15,141 nt of DNA from Clostridiaceae bacterium (GTDB lineage Bacteria > Bacillota > Clostridia > Saccharofermentanales > UBA5734). Below are positions 1-6,806 of this stretch, piece by piece (the first letter of the stretch is position 1; the number at the start of each line of letters is the position of its first letter). A model generated the notes under the pieces. That model was not told where the DNA came from. It did not search any database and saw only the letters and a list, made by a program, of their open reading frames with translations. The DNA lies in assembly GCA_012727965.1 (NCBI GenBank), contig JAAYFZ010000154.1:1-15141 (forward strand), in the 5' to 3' direction. The translations under genes were made by a program, and so were the position numbers.

Positions 1-117
1 AAAGAGGCAGAGTCAGCGAGATGGTTTAAAACTACTGAATTGAATGAAGTTGTTTGGCTTCCGGCGGATATCGAGCTTCTCGAGACAATAAAAAATCAAC
101 TCAAGCATATCGATTGA
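1..117 (+). CDS. C-terminal fragment of a Nudix (MutT-like) NTP pyrophosphohydrolase
   Basis: The window opens inside a + frame that codes 38 residues and stops at TGA 115-117, followed directly by an in-frame TAA. The visible peptide contains an ARWF segment, then LNEVVWLPADIELL and a short amphipathic helix ending in KHID. This 'WLPAD' plus helix arrangement is what I know from the C-terminus of small MutT-like Nudix hydrolases that clean oxidised or non-canonical nucleotides. The Nudix box itself (GX5EX7REUXEEXGU) lies upstream and outside the window, so catalytic competence cannot be judged. The call rests on the tail alone. Its end is 53 bp from the end of the convergent transglutaminase-like gene. 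Confidence 0.55.
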   Translation, partial: KEAESARWFKTTELNEVVWLPADIELLETIKNQLKHID

Positions 118-170
118 TAATACATGAGTTGACTTGAATACAATTCTGAGGTGATGGCAAGTCCTAGCAA

Positions 171-845
171 TTAGATAGCACTTGCACCCGCGATTCTGGT
201 TGGCAGGTCCTGCATCAGCTCAGGCAGATGCTCGTACTTCTTCAGCTTCAGCATTACAGCACGATCGGTTGATACCATCAGCAACGGCAGATCGGTTTCA
301 CCAAGTCCTGGCTTAACGGGAAATGCCAGTTTCTCCTCATCAATTGAGAATTCAGCCTTTACACCTTCCTTGTTGCCACGAGCGTCAAGCCTGACCCAGC
401 TGCCAAGTGATTGAAAATAGACCGCGTTGAGGCCGTGAATAATTAGAGGTGATTCCATTGACTCATCATTATCGTCGAGGCGCAGATACTGATAGCAAAG
501 AGCTGTCGGTATGCCATTGGCGCGCAGCAGGGCAGCCAGCAAATGTGATTTGCCATAGCATAATCCCTCACGCTTATCGAGAACGTCTGAAGCCCGCCAG
601 TAGATATTACCGCTGTTGATATCAGCCGAGTGACTGATGCGGTCGCGTACAAACTCATATGTCATAGACGCCAGTTCGATTTCCGGATCGGGCCAACGTA
701 ACTCCTCCGGTCTGTCGTTGGCTTTTAACATCATATTGTCCAGTAGCCATTTAGCCACAAATCTGATTTTGGGATTCTCATGATCGATAGCTTCAGTATT
801 GATCAGATAATCGGAAATTGCCTTAGATTCAGTGAAAAATTCCAT
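171..845 (-). CDS. Transglutaminase-like (papain-fold) cysteine protein
   Basis: A 224-residue soluble protein without signal peptide or TM segment. A Cys-His-Asp triad typical of the transglutaminase-like superfamily is in the right order: Cys96 in EGLCYGKSHLL, His137 in IIHGLNAVYF, and Asp154 in WVRLDARGNK. The helix after the Cys (about 98-110) fits the fold. Bacterial relatives act as peptidases, amidases or isopeptide-forming enzymes; the substrate here cannot be read. I chose ATG 845 because GGGGG at 854-858 sits 8 nt upstream; an in-frame ATG at 890 would add 15 residues but lies in the hairpin and has no ribosome site. The gene follows the symporter on the same strand after 113 bp. 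Membership of the superfamily is fairly sure; the biological role is not. Confidence 0.75.
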   Translation of the reverse strand: MEFFTESKAISDYLINTEAIDHENPKIRFVAKWLLDNMMLKANDRPEELRWPDPEIELASMTYEFVRDRISHSADINSGNIYWRASDVLDKREGLCYGKSHLLAALLRANGIPTALCYQYLRLDDNDESMESPLIIHGLNAVYFQSLGSWVRLDARGNKEGVKAEFSIDEEKLAFPVKPGLGETDLPLLMVSTDRAVMLKLKKYEHLPELMQDLPTRIAGASAI

Positions 846-853
846 TTGTATAT

Positions 854-858
854 CCCCC
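854..858 (-). promoter_or_regulatory. Ribosome binding site fixing the transglutaminase-like start
   Basis: On the minus strand a GGGGG run precedes ATG 845 by 8 nt. It decides for the shorter 224-residue reading over the upstream in-frame ATG at 890. It begins directly after the T-run of the neighbouring hairpin, so folding of that hairpin could affect access to it. Confidence 0.5.
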
Positions 859-890
859 AAAAATATGGGCCTGAATAAATTCAGACCCAT
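859..890 (-). terminator. Hairpin plus T5: terminator of the symporter gene or leader attenuator
   Basis: Arms 865-876 and 879-890 are inverted copies. Read as minus-strand RNA they pair throughout, with one G-U wobble (bases 870/885), giving about 11 bp closed by a 4-nt loop. An A and five U follow (864-859). Read as plus-strand RNA the same position is a C-A mismatch, so the structure fits the minus strand better. It lies downstream of the symporter gene and only 14 nt upstream of the start codon of the next gene. It could be a plain intrinsic terminator or a leaky attenuator in front of the transglutaminase-like gene. The T-run is short, so efficiency may be moderate. Confidence 0.55.
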
Positions 891-900
891 ACGGTTATGT

Positions 901-929
901 TACATATTAAGATATAACGAATCAGTCAA
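901..929 (-). promoter_or_regulatory. Possible weak promoter for the transglutaminase-like gene
   Basis: On the minus strand TTGACT (924-929) is followed after 17 nt by TATGTA (901-906). The -35 matches consensus at 5 of 6 positions, the -10 only at 3 of 6. Transcripts from it would start near 893 and run straight into the hairpin at 865-890. AT-rich context makes chance occurrence plausible. Confidence 0.25.
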
Positions 930-958
930 ATGTGCAATCAGGGCTGCGTGATCAAATC

Positions 959-2476
959 TTAGATGATATCAGCGTTTGCCTTGGCTTGCTCGAATTCTGC
1001 CTCGATCTCAGCGGATGGCTGTTTGTCTAGTAGGCTGACAACAACGATTAGAATGAATGAGATGATAAATGCCGGCAGCAGCTCATATACAGCGAATACT
1101 CCGCCCAGCGGATATAGGAGCTCAGGCCATACCAGCGCTGAAATACCACCACTCAGCATACCAGCTAGTGCGCCCTTGAAGGTTGTGCGTTTCCAGAAAA
1201 GCGCCAACAGCATCAGCGGTCCGAAGGTCGCGCCGAAGCCCGCCCAGGCGTGAGATACGATTTTGAAGATGGTGCCTGAGGGATTAACCGCCATCAACGC
1301 AGCGGCAATCGCGACCGCGACTATAACCATTCGGGATACCCAGATAACCTGCTTCTCACTAGCGTTCTTCTTGAGTATGCCTTTGAACAGATTTTGAGAA
1401 ATAGAGGATGATGTCATCAGCAGCTGGGAGTCAGAAGTACTCATAGTTGCTGCCAGGATACCTGAGAGAATAACGCCGGCGAGAATAGGTGTCAGCAGCT
1501 TCTCGCTCATAAGTATGAATACGCGCTCGCTGTCAGCTCCGGTTAGTGCGCCCGGGAAAACGGCAGCGCCGACTATTCCGATCAGAACAGCTGCGGCCAG
1601 GGAGATAACAACCCAGACAACAGCGATGATTCTTGATTTTTTAAGCATGCTGGCATCCTTGATGGCCATGAAACGAAGAAGAACATGTGGCATGCCGAAA
1701 TAACCAAGACCCCACGCAAGCGCGGATACGACTTGAAGTGGTCCATAGGCAACTCTCAGGCCGGTTTCGGCGTTATGAACACCGAAGAGATCCAGGAAGC
1801 CAGGCATGGTGCGTGCGTTATCAATAACCGCGTCAAGCCCGCCGGCATAGATAGTACCAGCGACCAGGATAACTACCAGGGAGATCGACATCAAAATCCC
1901 CTGGATGAAATCAGTTGTGCTCTCAGCCAGGAAGCCGCCAAGAGTAGTGTATATTACTATGACGGCTGCGCTTACGATCATCATTACAACATAATCGAAG
2001 CCGAAAATACTCTCAAACAGCTTGCCTGCGGCGACGAAGCCGGATGCTGTATAAACTGTGAAGAAGATAAGAATGAAAACAGCGGATATAATCATTAATA
2101 TGCGTTTTTTGTCATGGAATCTATTGCTGAAGAAGTCCGGCAGTGTGAAGGAATTATCAGCTATCTGACTATAGCGGCGTAGTCTCCTGGATACGATTCT
2201 CCAGTTGAGATATGTACCAATCGCCAGACCGATCGCGGTCCAGGCTGCTTCGCCCATACCGGAGATATAGGCAAGTCCGGGAAGTCCCATCAGCAGCCAG
2301 CTGCTCATATCTGAGGCTTCAGCGCTCATCGCTGTAACCCACGGGCCGAGGCTGCGTCCGCCCAGGAAGAAATCCTCAGATTTTTTATTTCTCCGGGAAT
2401 AGAGCAAGCCGATTGCGATAACCACTACCAGATAAGCCAGCATGGCGATCAGTATCCAGATCTGTTGTTGTGTCAT
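959..2476 (-). CDS. putP: PutP-type sodium/solute symporter (likely sodium/proline)
   Basis: A 505-residue polytopic membrane protein of the sodium:solute symporter (SSS) family, about the length of E. coli PutP (502). It should import proline, or a related substrate, with Na+. Family landmarks are in place: AMSAEASDMSSWLLMGLPG at 49-67 (TM2 of the family, with Asp56 equivalent to E. coli Asp55 and Ser58 to Ser57), an FGMPHVLLRFMAIK segment at 260-273, and ATMSTSDSQLL at 343-353, whose Ser346 and Thr347 match the Na2-site Ser340/Thr341 of PutP. The C-terminus is a charged cytoplasmic tail (about 483-505). AGGAGGG lies 8 nt before ATG 2476. It stands alone between the CPBP gene and the hairpin at 859-890, and no proline-catabolism gene is next to it. 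Proline as substrate is inference from overall similarity. Confidence 0.9.
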   Translation of the reverse strand: MTQQQIWILIAMLAYLVVVIAIGLLYSRRNKKSEDFFLGGRSLGPWVTAMSAEASDMSSWLLMGLPGLAYISGMGEAAWTAIGLAIGTYLNWRIVSRRLRRYSQIADNSFTLPDFFSNRFHDKKRILMIISAVFILIFFTVYTASGFVAAGKLFESIFGFDYVVMMIVSAAVIVIYTTLGGFLAESTTDFIQGILMSISLVVILVAGTIYAGGLDAVIDNARTMPGFLDLFGVHNAETGLRVAYGPLQVVSALAWGLGYFGMPHVLLRFMAIKDASMLKKSRIIAVVWVVISLAAAVLIGIVGAAVFPGALTGADSERVFILMSEKLLTPILAGVILSGILAATMSTSDSQLLMTSSSISQNLFKGILKKNASEKQVIWVSRMVIVAVAIAAALMAVNPSGTIFKIVSHAWAGFGATFGPLMLLALFWKRTTFKGALAGMLSGGISALVWPELLYPLGGVFAVYELLPAFIISFILIVVVSLLDKQPSAEIEAEFEQAKANADII

Positions 2477-2513
2477 ACTTGAGCCCTCCTAAAATGAAAA
2501 AACGATCCCCGCT

Positions 2514-2522
2514 ATTTTACCA
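2514..2522 (-). promoter_or_regulatory. Candidate extended -10 promoter of the symporter gene
   Basis: The minus strand reads TGG followed by TAAAAT, an extended -10 (TGn plus 5/6 match). It would start transcripts near 2507 and give a leader of about 30 nt before the symporter ATG. No good -35 is visible 16-18 nt upstream, which extended -10 promoters can do without. The element lies within a short AT-rich inverted repeat (TTTAC/GTAAA) that may bind a regulator or be chance. Confidence 0.35.
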
Positions 2523-2623
2523 TAGTAAAGCAGTGCAGTACGAGTGTTTTTGCATAATTAGGATATGAAAACTGCATATTATTCGTCTTAATGGGCTCAA
2601 AATATAGAATAAACTGCTTATTT

Positions 2624-3361
2624 TTAGATGTACGGCAATATTACCGTGAAAATCGTGAAATTCATCAGTGCATGAATAAACCAGACCGGCAGCAAACTTC
2701 TATATCGAATTGTGATGTGATTCAATACAAGACCGGCAAAAGTCAACGCGGATAGAACAAGCAATAATAGAGGCGGGCTGAACCAGCTGCGGAAGGTTAT
2801 CAGATGATAAGCAGCGAATAACAGAGCCGAAATCCAGGATGCAGGCCGATAGCCGTACCTTCCCTCAAGCCTTACAAGCAAGAAGCCACGGAAATAAACC
2901 TCTTCCATAAACGAGTTGACGACTGAAATGTAAACCAGTGACGCAAGCACGAGTTGTCTGGAGGCATTTGTTCTGTTCTTAACTTCATCAATGATTTTAG
3001 CTACGCGGAAAAATTCATTTAGTGTTTCAGATATCAGAAGTAAAAACGAAATCACGGCTGCAGCGATCAGTAAAACTCTGATTAGATACTTCTTCACTTC
3101 AGTCCGGTCCATACGCAGTCTCAGCCAGGAGATGTCCTGACGAAGCAGATAGGATGAAACCAAGGGCAAAACTACAAAAGCCAGGGCTTTTGTAGCAGAT
3201 TTCACCATATAAGTCGGCTGCCAGATTCTGGCGACATAAATATATAGTGATACGCCTACTATGACTACTAACAGATCTATTAGATCGAAGCTTTTTGCTA
3301 ATGTGACTGAACTCTCTTCTTTTGCCAGTATATTGTCTGTATGAGATGTTTTGGTGTTCAC
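2624..3361 (-). CDS. CPBP-family intramembrane metalloprotease-like protein
   Basis: A 245-residue protein with several hydrophobic segments (about 30-45, 58-73, 93-112, 137-152, 175-188, 197-214, 222-242). It carries the three CPBP (CAAX protease/bacteriocin-processing, Abi) motifs: EE153-154 with Arg158 (EEVYFR), Phe182 to His186 (FAAYH), and His230 to Asn234 (HALMN). In this family the Glu and His residues form the intramembrane active site. Bacterial members process peptides, give bacteriocin self-immunity or have unknown targets, so the substrate is open. The start is GTG 3361: only 2 nt separate it from the TAG of the upstream gene, a GAGG lies 10 nt before it, and the next in-frame Met is residue 52, inside the membrane region. 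It is almost surely co-transcribed and translationally coupled with the preceding membrane protein. Confidence 0.8.
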   Translation of the reverse strand: MNTKTSHTDNILAKEESSVTLAKSFDLIDLLVVIVGVSLYIYVARIWQPTYMVKSATKALAFVVLPLVSSYLLRQDISWLRLRMDRTEVKKYLIRVLLIAAAVISFLLLISETLNEFFRVAKIIDEVKNRTNASRQLVLASLVYISVVNSFMEEVYFRGFLLVRLEGRYGYRPASWISALLFAAYHLITFRSWFSPPLLLLVLSALTFAGLVLNHITIRYRSLLPVWFIHALMNFTIFTVILPYI

Positions 3362-3363
3362 GC

Positions 3364-4074
3364 CTAAATCGCCTCTTCTCTGTTATCTCTGATTATGCAA
3401 TCTTTTTTTGAATCCAGTGGGAAAAAACCTGCCAGGAAGCGATTATAGAAAATCTCTCTGTTGCGGCTATACACTATCATTATGATTGCAGATGCTAGAA
3501 GAGCGCCCAAAAAACCGACGGCCAGGTCAAGCATCGTGTCAGTAAGGCCGCTGATTCCTCCTGCTTTCCAGTCTTGCATATCGCTATTGAATAAGCGATC
3601 ACAGGTATATTCGAATAGCTCCCATATAAACAGGATTATCATTGTAGTGCCAGTTGTAAAAATACCAATTGCGGCGGGGTGAAATTCAGACTGCCTGCGT
3701 GAATGGATGGGAATCAAACGATAGAGGATGACGACTGCAATGAGGCTGATCATGATGCCATAGAGGAAATGTTGCAGTTTGTCGAAATGTACTATGCGTT
3801 TGTAAAGTGAGAAGTATCTTCCAATAGTCAGACTGATAAGCATCAGCAGAGAAATCATAATACGCATACTTGTGGGATTTGACATGCCGGCCGCCCTTGG
3901 CAGGATGACTTGAACGATAATAAAAACAAATAGACTGGCAATACCGACCCAGCCTTCGAAGCGTTGTCCACTAAAAAACAGAACACAGGCGCCGACTGCT
4001 GTAGAGAGCGTGACGATCCAGAACAGCAGTATGCCAAGCTTAGTTCCCAAATCTTCATTTAATGCCCGAATCAT
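3364..4074 (-). CDS. Membrane protein resembling the YjdF/DUF2238 family
   Basis: A 236-residue protein with about six hydrophobic segments (13-33, 42-59, 71-87, 101-121, 134-151, 182-202) and a short charged tail. The pattern His97-x-Asp99-x-x-x-His102 (HFDKLQH), then WELFEY at 151-156, then TDTMLDLAVGFLGAL at 178-192, resembles the conserved acidic/His residues of YjdF/DUF2238-type membrane proteins, whose function is unknown to me. Such clustered membrane-embedded His, Asp and Glu could bind a metal, but that is inference. ATG 4074 is chosen because GAGGAG lies 6 nt upstream; a TTG at 4107 would add 11 residues without a ribosome site. It is the first gene of a two-gene unit with the CPBP protein, 2 nt downstream. 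Confidence 0.6.
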   Translation of the reverse strand: MIRALNEDLGTKLGILLFWIVTLSTAVGACVLFFSGQRFEGWVGIASLFVFIIVQVILPRAAGMSNPTSMRIMISLLMLISLTIGRYFSLYKRIVHFDKLQHFLYGIMISLIAVVILYRLIPIHSRRQSEFHPAAIGIFTTGTTMIILFIWELFEYTCDRLFNSDMQDWKAGGISGLTDTMLDLAVGFLGALLASAIIMIVYSRNREIFYNRFLAGFFPLDSKKDCIIRDNREEAI

Positions 4075-4080
4075 TCTATT

Positions 4081-4086
4081 CTCCTC
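4081..4086 (-). promoter_or_regulatory. Ribosome binding site fixing the YjdF-like gene start
   Basis: GAGGAG on the minus strand, 6 nt before ATG 4074, selects that codon over the TTG at 4107, which lies upstream of this site. Confidence 0.7.
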
Positions 4087-4156
4087 ATTAAGAGTACTTT
4101 TATACAAGAATATTGCCAGAAACAGAGCCGATTAGTCAATGTTTGTCATATTCGAA

Positions 4157-4185
4157 TTGATAAGGTAGATTTCAGCTTGTATAAT
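4157..4185 (+). promoter_or_regulatory. Strong sigma-A promoter of the zinc-ribbon/ABC operon
   Basis: TTGATA (4157-4162, 5/6 match) and a perfect TATAAT (4180-4185) are separated by 17 bp. Transcription should start near 4192, leaving a leader of roughly 68 nt. A quasi-palindrome, 4178-4194, covers the -10 and start site (TGTAT and ATACA arms, 7 of 8 pairs matching around a central G), so repression by a small dimeric regulator is conceivable. No further promoter of this quality is visible before the ABC genes. Confidence 0.75.
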
Positions 4186-4245
4186 GATCATACACCTGAG
4201 AAGAAGGATTTAAGAGGTCCGGGCCATTGGCAGGGCCAGCATCAT

Positions 4246-4252
4246 AAGGAGG
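4246..4252 (+). promoter_or_regulatory. Ribosome binding site of the zinc-ribbon membrane protein
   Basis: AAGGAGG lies 7 nt before ATG 4260, which places the first zinc-ribbon Cys at residue 3 and supports this start. Confidence 0.75.
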
Positions 4253-4259
4253 CAACAAC

Positions 4260-6806
4260 ATGAGGTGCGATAAATGCGGCAGCGATATGCCGGAACATTC
4301 AGTATTCTGTGCTAACTGTGGTAATAGGATGCAAACACCGCCCGAGCCGATAATTTCAAATTTTGATGAGTCCGCTCCGGAAAACAATACTATTGAATCA
4401 GCAGAAGGCGAAATATCACCGGAGCTACCTGGGGCTCCTGATATTCCTGAGAGCCCTGAGGTCCCATCTGTTCCAGAGGCGACTCCGGATATGCCGGAAG
4501 CGCCTGCGCTTAGTGATAAGCCAGATTTATCACCATCCGCTGCTGGCAGTTCTACTTCTTCTATTGAAGAGCCAATCCTCTCAAATTTTGATGGGTCAGC
4601 TCCGGAAAATAACACTATTGAATCAGCAGAAGGTGAAATATCACCCGAACTTCCTAAGGTGCCTGAAGTGCCGGTTGAGATACCTGAACCGGCAGAAGCG
4701 CCCGTATATGCCCCGGCAGCTGCCGAACCCACAGCCCCGCAAGCAATTTTCTGTCCGCAATGCGGCAAGAAAGCTAATGCTGATACTGTCTTCTGCACAG
4801 GCTGCGGTAAAAATCTTAAACAGCGCTCAGCAGCTACGGCAGCTGGGGTCGGAGGCGTCGGAGCCGCCGCAGTTTATGGCGCAGGTCAGGCTGCAGCTGC
4901 ACCTCGTGCACAAGGATATGTACAGCCTGGACAGCAACCATATGGACAACAAGGCTATGCACAACCAGGCCAGCCTCAATACGGACAGCCTGCGTATGGT
5001 CAGCCCGGTTATGGTCAGCCGGGTCAGCCATATTATGGCGCCCCCGGCAATGTACCTGCTGCACCTAAGAAAAAAGGTAAAAAGGGTCTGCTTGTTGCAA
5101 TCATTATTCTCGTACTGGTTCTTGCGGTTGGTGCGGTTGCCTGGATTTTTGCCGGCAGAGATATCAAACGCATGATTCTTGGTCCCAAGAAGTCTTATGT
5201 CGGAGTAGAAACCAAACAGATGCAGCAGTACACAGCTGATTTGGTTGAAAAAGTGGTAAAAGACAGTGCCAGCCAGACATCAGGCGGCCGCATTGTCGAT
5301 CTTGATTTCGATATAAATGGTTCTGTCCTGGGTCTGGATCCGACTTTGGAAACCGCCTTGGAAAATATCAAATTGCAAACTACTTACATGTATGACAGTT
5401 CATCTACAGATAAGATGTATAACAAACTTGATTTTCTTGTTGGTCAGGAAACTGTACTCACAGTCGAAGCTCTCAAGGACGATGATCAAATGGTGCTTGG
5501 CCTGCCTCAAATTCTGAGCTCTTACCTTGTTGCAAATGAGCAGGAACTCGAAGAAGTCATGGGGCCAGACAATGAAATCGATATGGATGCTTTGACAACT
5601 GTTGGTCAGCTTGCCTCACTTGGCATCGATATGAGTAAAAAGGATCTTGAAAAATCCCTGAATAATCTAGTCGATATTACACTTAAGTATATTGATGAAG
5701 TTGAGTTTGAGAAAAAGGTCGAGCTGACTGTTGGTTCTGTCGATGCTATTTATGACACCTACACTATGAAGACGACTGGTGAAAATCTCCAGAAGATGAT
5801 GACCGAGATATTAGAACAGCTGCGTGATGATCCTAACTTCTATGATCTCTTCTATCAGTTCTCAGAAATCTATCAGACAGCAGAAGATCTTGATTCTTTC
5901 CCCACAGAGGAAGAATGGCAGGATGAGCTGGATTCAATGATCGAGGAGATTGCTGATACAGATGAGGATCTGGAAAATGTCGGCATAACACAAGTTGTAT
6001 ATGTGGATAAGAAGGACAATATCAAAGCTCGTCATATCATCATGACCGATGAGTATGAAGAGGATGTGCTTGATCTGCAGTTTTTCGATGAAATCGAAAA
6101 TGACGGCTTCTATGCTTCTGGCTTCATTATTAAGGAAGACACTGGCTCAGAAACCTCGGTGATTGCCGAGTATGAAAAAGACGGTGAGAAGAAAACCGGC
6201 ATTATGGCCATGAATACTGATGGCATGGAAATGATGACAGCTAGTTTCAGTGATTTTGAGAGTTTCGATATGGCAGATGAAACGTGGTATATCGGCAGTG
6301 CCTCGATCATGGTCTCGAATCAGGCAGTGGGATCAGCTATGTCAAAGATAGAGTGGACCGGCAGCTATGAGGATGACCGTTATGAAATCAATCTTGGTGC
6401 CGCGGAATTAGGTAACATTACACTCGGCTATCAGATCATCGATGCCAAAAAAGTCTCGATCCCAACCTTATCTGATGTGCCCCAGATCAGAATGTCCGAC
6501 GAAGAAGCACTGCAAGGCTTAATGACTGAAGATGTTATGGCTAACCTTGAGGGTGTTATGACATCGATGGGCTTGTCTGAGGATATGCTGTCCGGACTCT
6601 TCTACGGTGGCTACGACGATGAATATGAGGACTGGGAAGATACAGGCGAGTATGAAGACTATGAAGATACTGGCGACTGGGAAGAATACGAAGATAACGG
6701 TGATTGGGAAGACTGGGAAGACTGGGAAGACTGGGAAGACTGGGAAGACTGGGAAGATTTTGAGGATAATGGCGATTGGGAAGACTTGGAAGATTTGGAA
6801 TGGTAA
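4260..6806 (+). CDS. Membrane-anchored double zinc-ribbon protein with ectodomain and DWE-repeat tail
   Basis: An 848-residue multidomain protein that I do not recognise as a named gene. Order of parts: zinc ribbon 1 (Cys3, 6, 17, 20); Pro/Glu/Ser linker (25-160) holding a duplicated 29-residue block (29-57 and 104-132, 27 identical); zinc ribbon 2 (Cys165, 168, 179, 182); Ala/Gly segment; Gly/Tyr/Gln/Pro repeats (219-262); Lys cluster 270-275; one TM (276-298); an acidic ectodomain (about 299-782); and an Asp/Glu/Trp/Tyr tail (786-848). By the positive-inside rule the zinc ribbons face the cytoplasm and the ectodomain and tail are outside. The architecture recalls clostridial zinc-ribbon/TM proteins with lipoprotein-like ectodomains of unknown function. 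It is the first gene of an operon with an ABC exporter, whose ATPase start overlaps its stop. A role as sensor or substrate-presenting partner of that exporter is inference. Confidence 0.8.
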   Translation: MRCDKCGSDMPEHSVFCANCGNRMQTPPEPIISNFDESAPENNTIESAEGEISPELPGAPDIPESPEVPSVPEATPDMPEAPALSDKPDLSPSAAGSSTSSIEEPILSNFDGSAPENNTIESAEGEISPELPKVPEVPVEIPEPAEAPVYAPAAAEPTAPQAIFCPQCGKKANADTVFCTGCGKNLKQRSAATAAGVGGVGAAAVYGAGQAAAAPRAQGYVQPGQQPYGQQGYAQPGQPQYGQPAYGQPGYGQPGQPYYGAPGNVPAAPKKKGKKGLLVAIIILVLVLAVGAVAWIFAGRDIKRMILGPKKSYVGVETKQMQQYTADLVEKVVKDSASQTSGGRIVDLDFDINGSVLGLDPTLETALENIKLQTTYMYDSSSTDKMYNKLDFLVGQETVLTVEALKDDDQMVLGLPQILSSYLVANEQELEEVMGPDNEIDMDALTTVGQLASLGIDMSKKDLEKSLNNLVDITLKYIDEVEFEKKVELTVGSVDAIYDTYTMKTTGENLQKMMTEILEQLRDDPNFYDLFYQFSEIYQTAEDLDSFPTEEEWQDELDSMIEEIADTDEDLENVGITQVVYVDKKDNIKARHIIMTDEYEEDVLDLQFFDEIENDGFYASGFIIKEDTGSETSVIAEYEKDGEKKTGIMAMNTDGMEMMTASFSDFESFDMADETWYIGSASIMVSNQAVGSAMSKIEWTGSYEDDRYEINLGAAELGNITLGYQIIDAKKVSIPTLSDVPQIRMSDEEALQGLMTEDVMANLEGVMTSMGLSEDMLSGLFYGGYDDEYEDWEDTGEYEDYEDTGDWEEYEDNGDWEDWEDWEDWEDWEDWEDFEDNGDWEDLEDLEW
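4344..4655 (+). repeat. Internal duplication in the Pro/Glu linker (copies 4344-4430 and 4569-4655)
   Basis: Two 87-bp segments code 29-residue blocks that differ only at two residues (I/L and E/G). Each begins EPI(I/L)SNFD and ends EISPELP. The DNA has drifted at synonymous positions, so the duplication is not brand new. The second copy precedes zinc ribbon 2 as the first follows zinc ribbon 1. This suggests that the cytoplasmic part grew by duplicating a linker module. Confidence 0.85.
6702..6755 (+). repeat. 9-bp tandem repeat coding Asp-Trp-Glu, six copies
   Basis: Six consecutive 9-bp units read GA(T/C)TGGGAA; the last five are identical. Degenerate DWE/DYE/EYE units extend the pattern to both sides (6615-6803). 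Because the unit is three codons, slippage would change the number of Trp-acid triplets without shifting the frame or affecting the downstream ABC gene. Confidence 0.9.

Noticed and set aside
49..60. PutP variant residues Glu53 and Ser59 (Gly in E. coli PutP) as a possible change of substrate
   Set aside because: From memory, SAEASDMSSW-type sequences are usual in clostridial PutP-like proteins, so this is not a real oddity. The numbers given in this entry are residues of the symporter, not bases.
131..163. GACTTG/CAAGTC inverted repeat between the Nudix and transglutaminase gene ends
   Set aside because: Six-bp arms around a 21-nt loop with no T-run; too weak for a terminator call.
4172..4798. 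Long open frame on the minus strand opposite the zinc-ribbon gene, Gly/Ser-rich
   Set aside because: It mirrors the Pro/Glu codons and the duplicated linker of the + gene, overlaps its promoter and has no ribosome site of its own; the + frame has zinc-ribbon motifs, RBS and promoter.
4363..5175. Long + frame inside the zinc-ribbon gene in another phase
   Set aside because: No domain, no ribosome site, and its length follows from the biased composition of the real frame.
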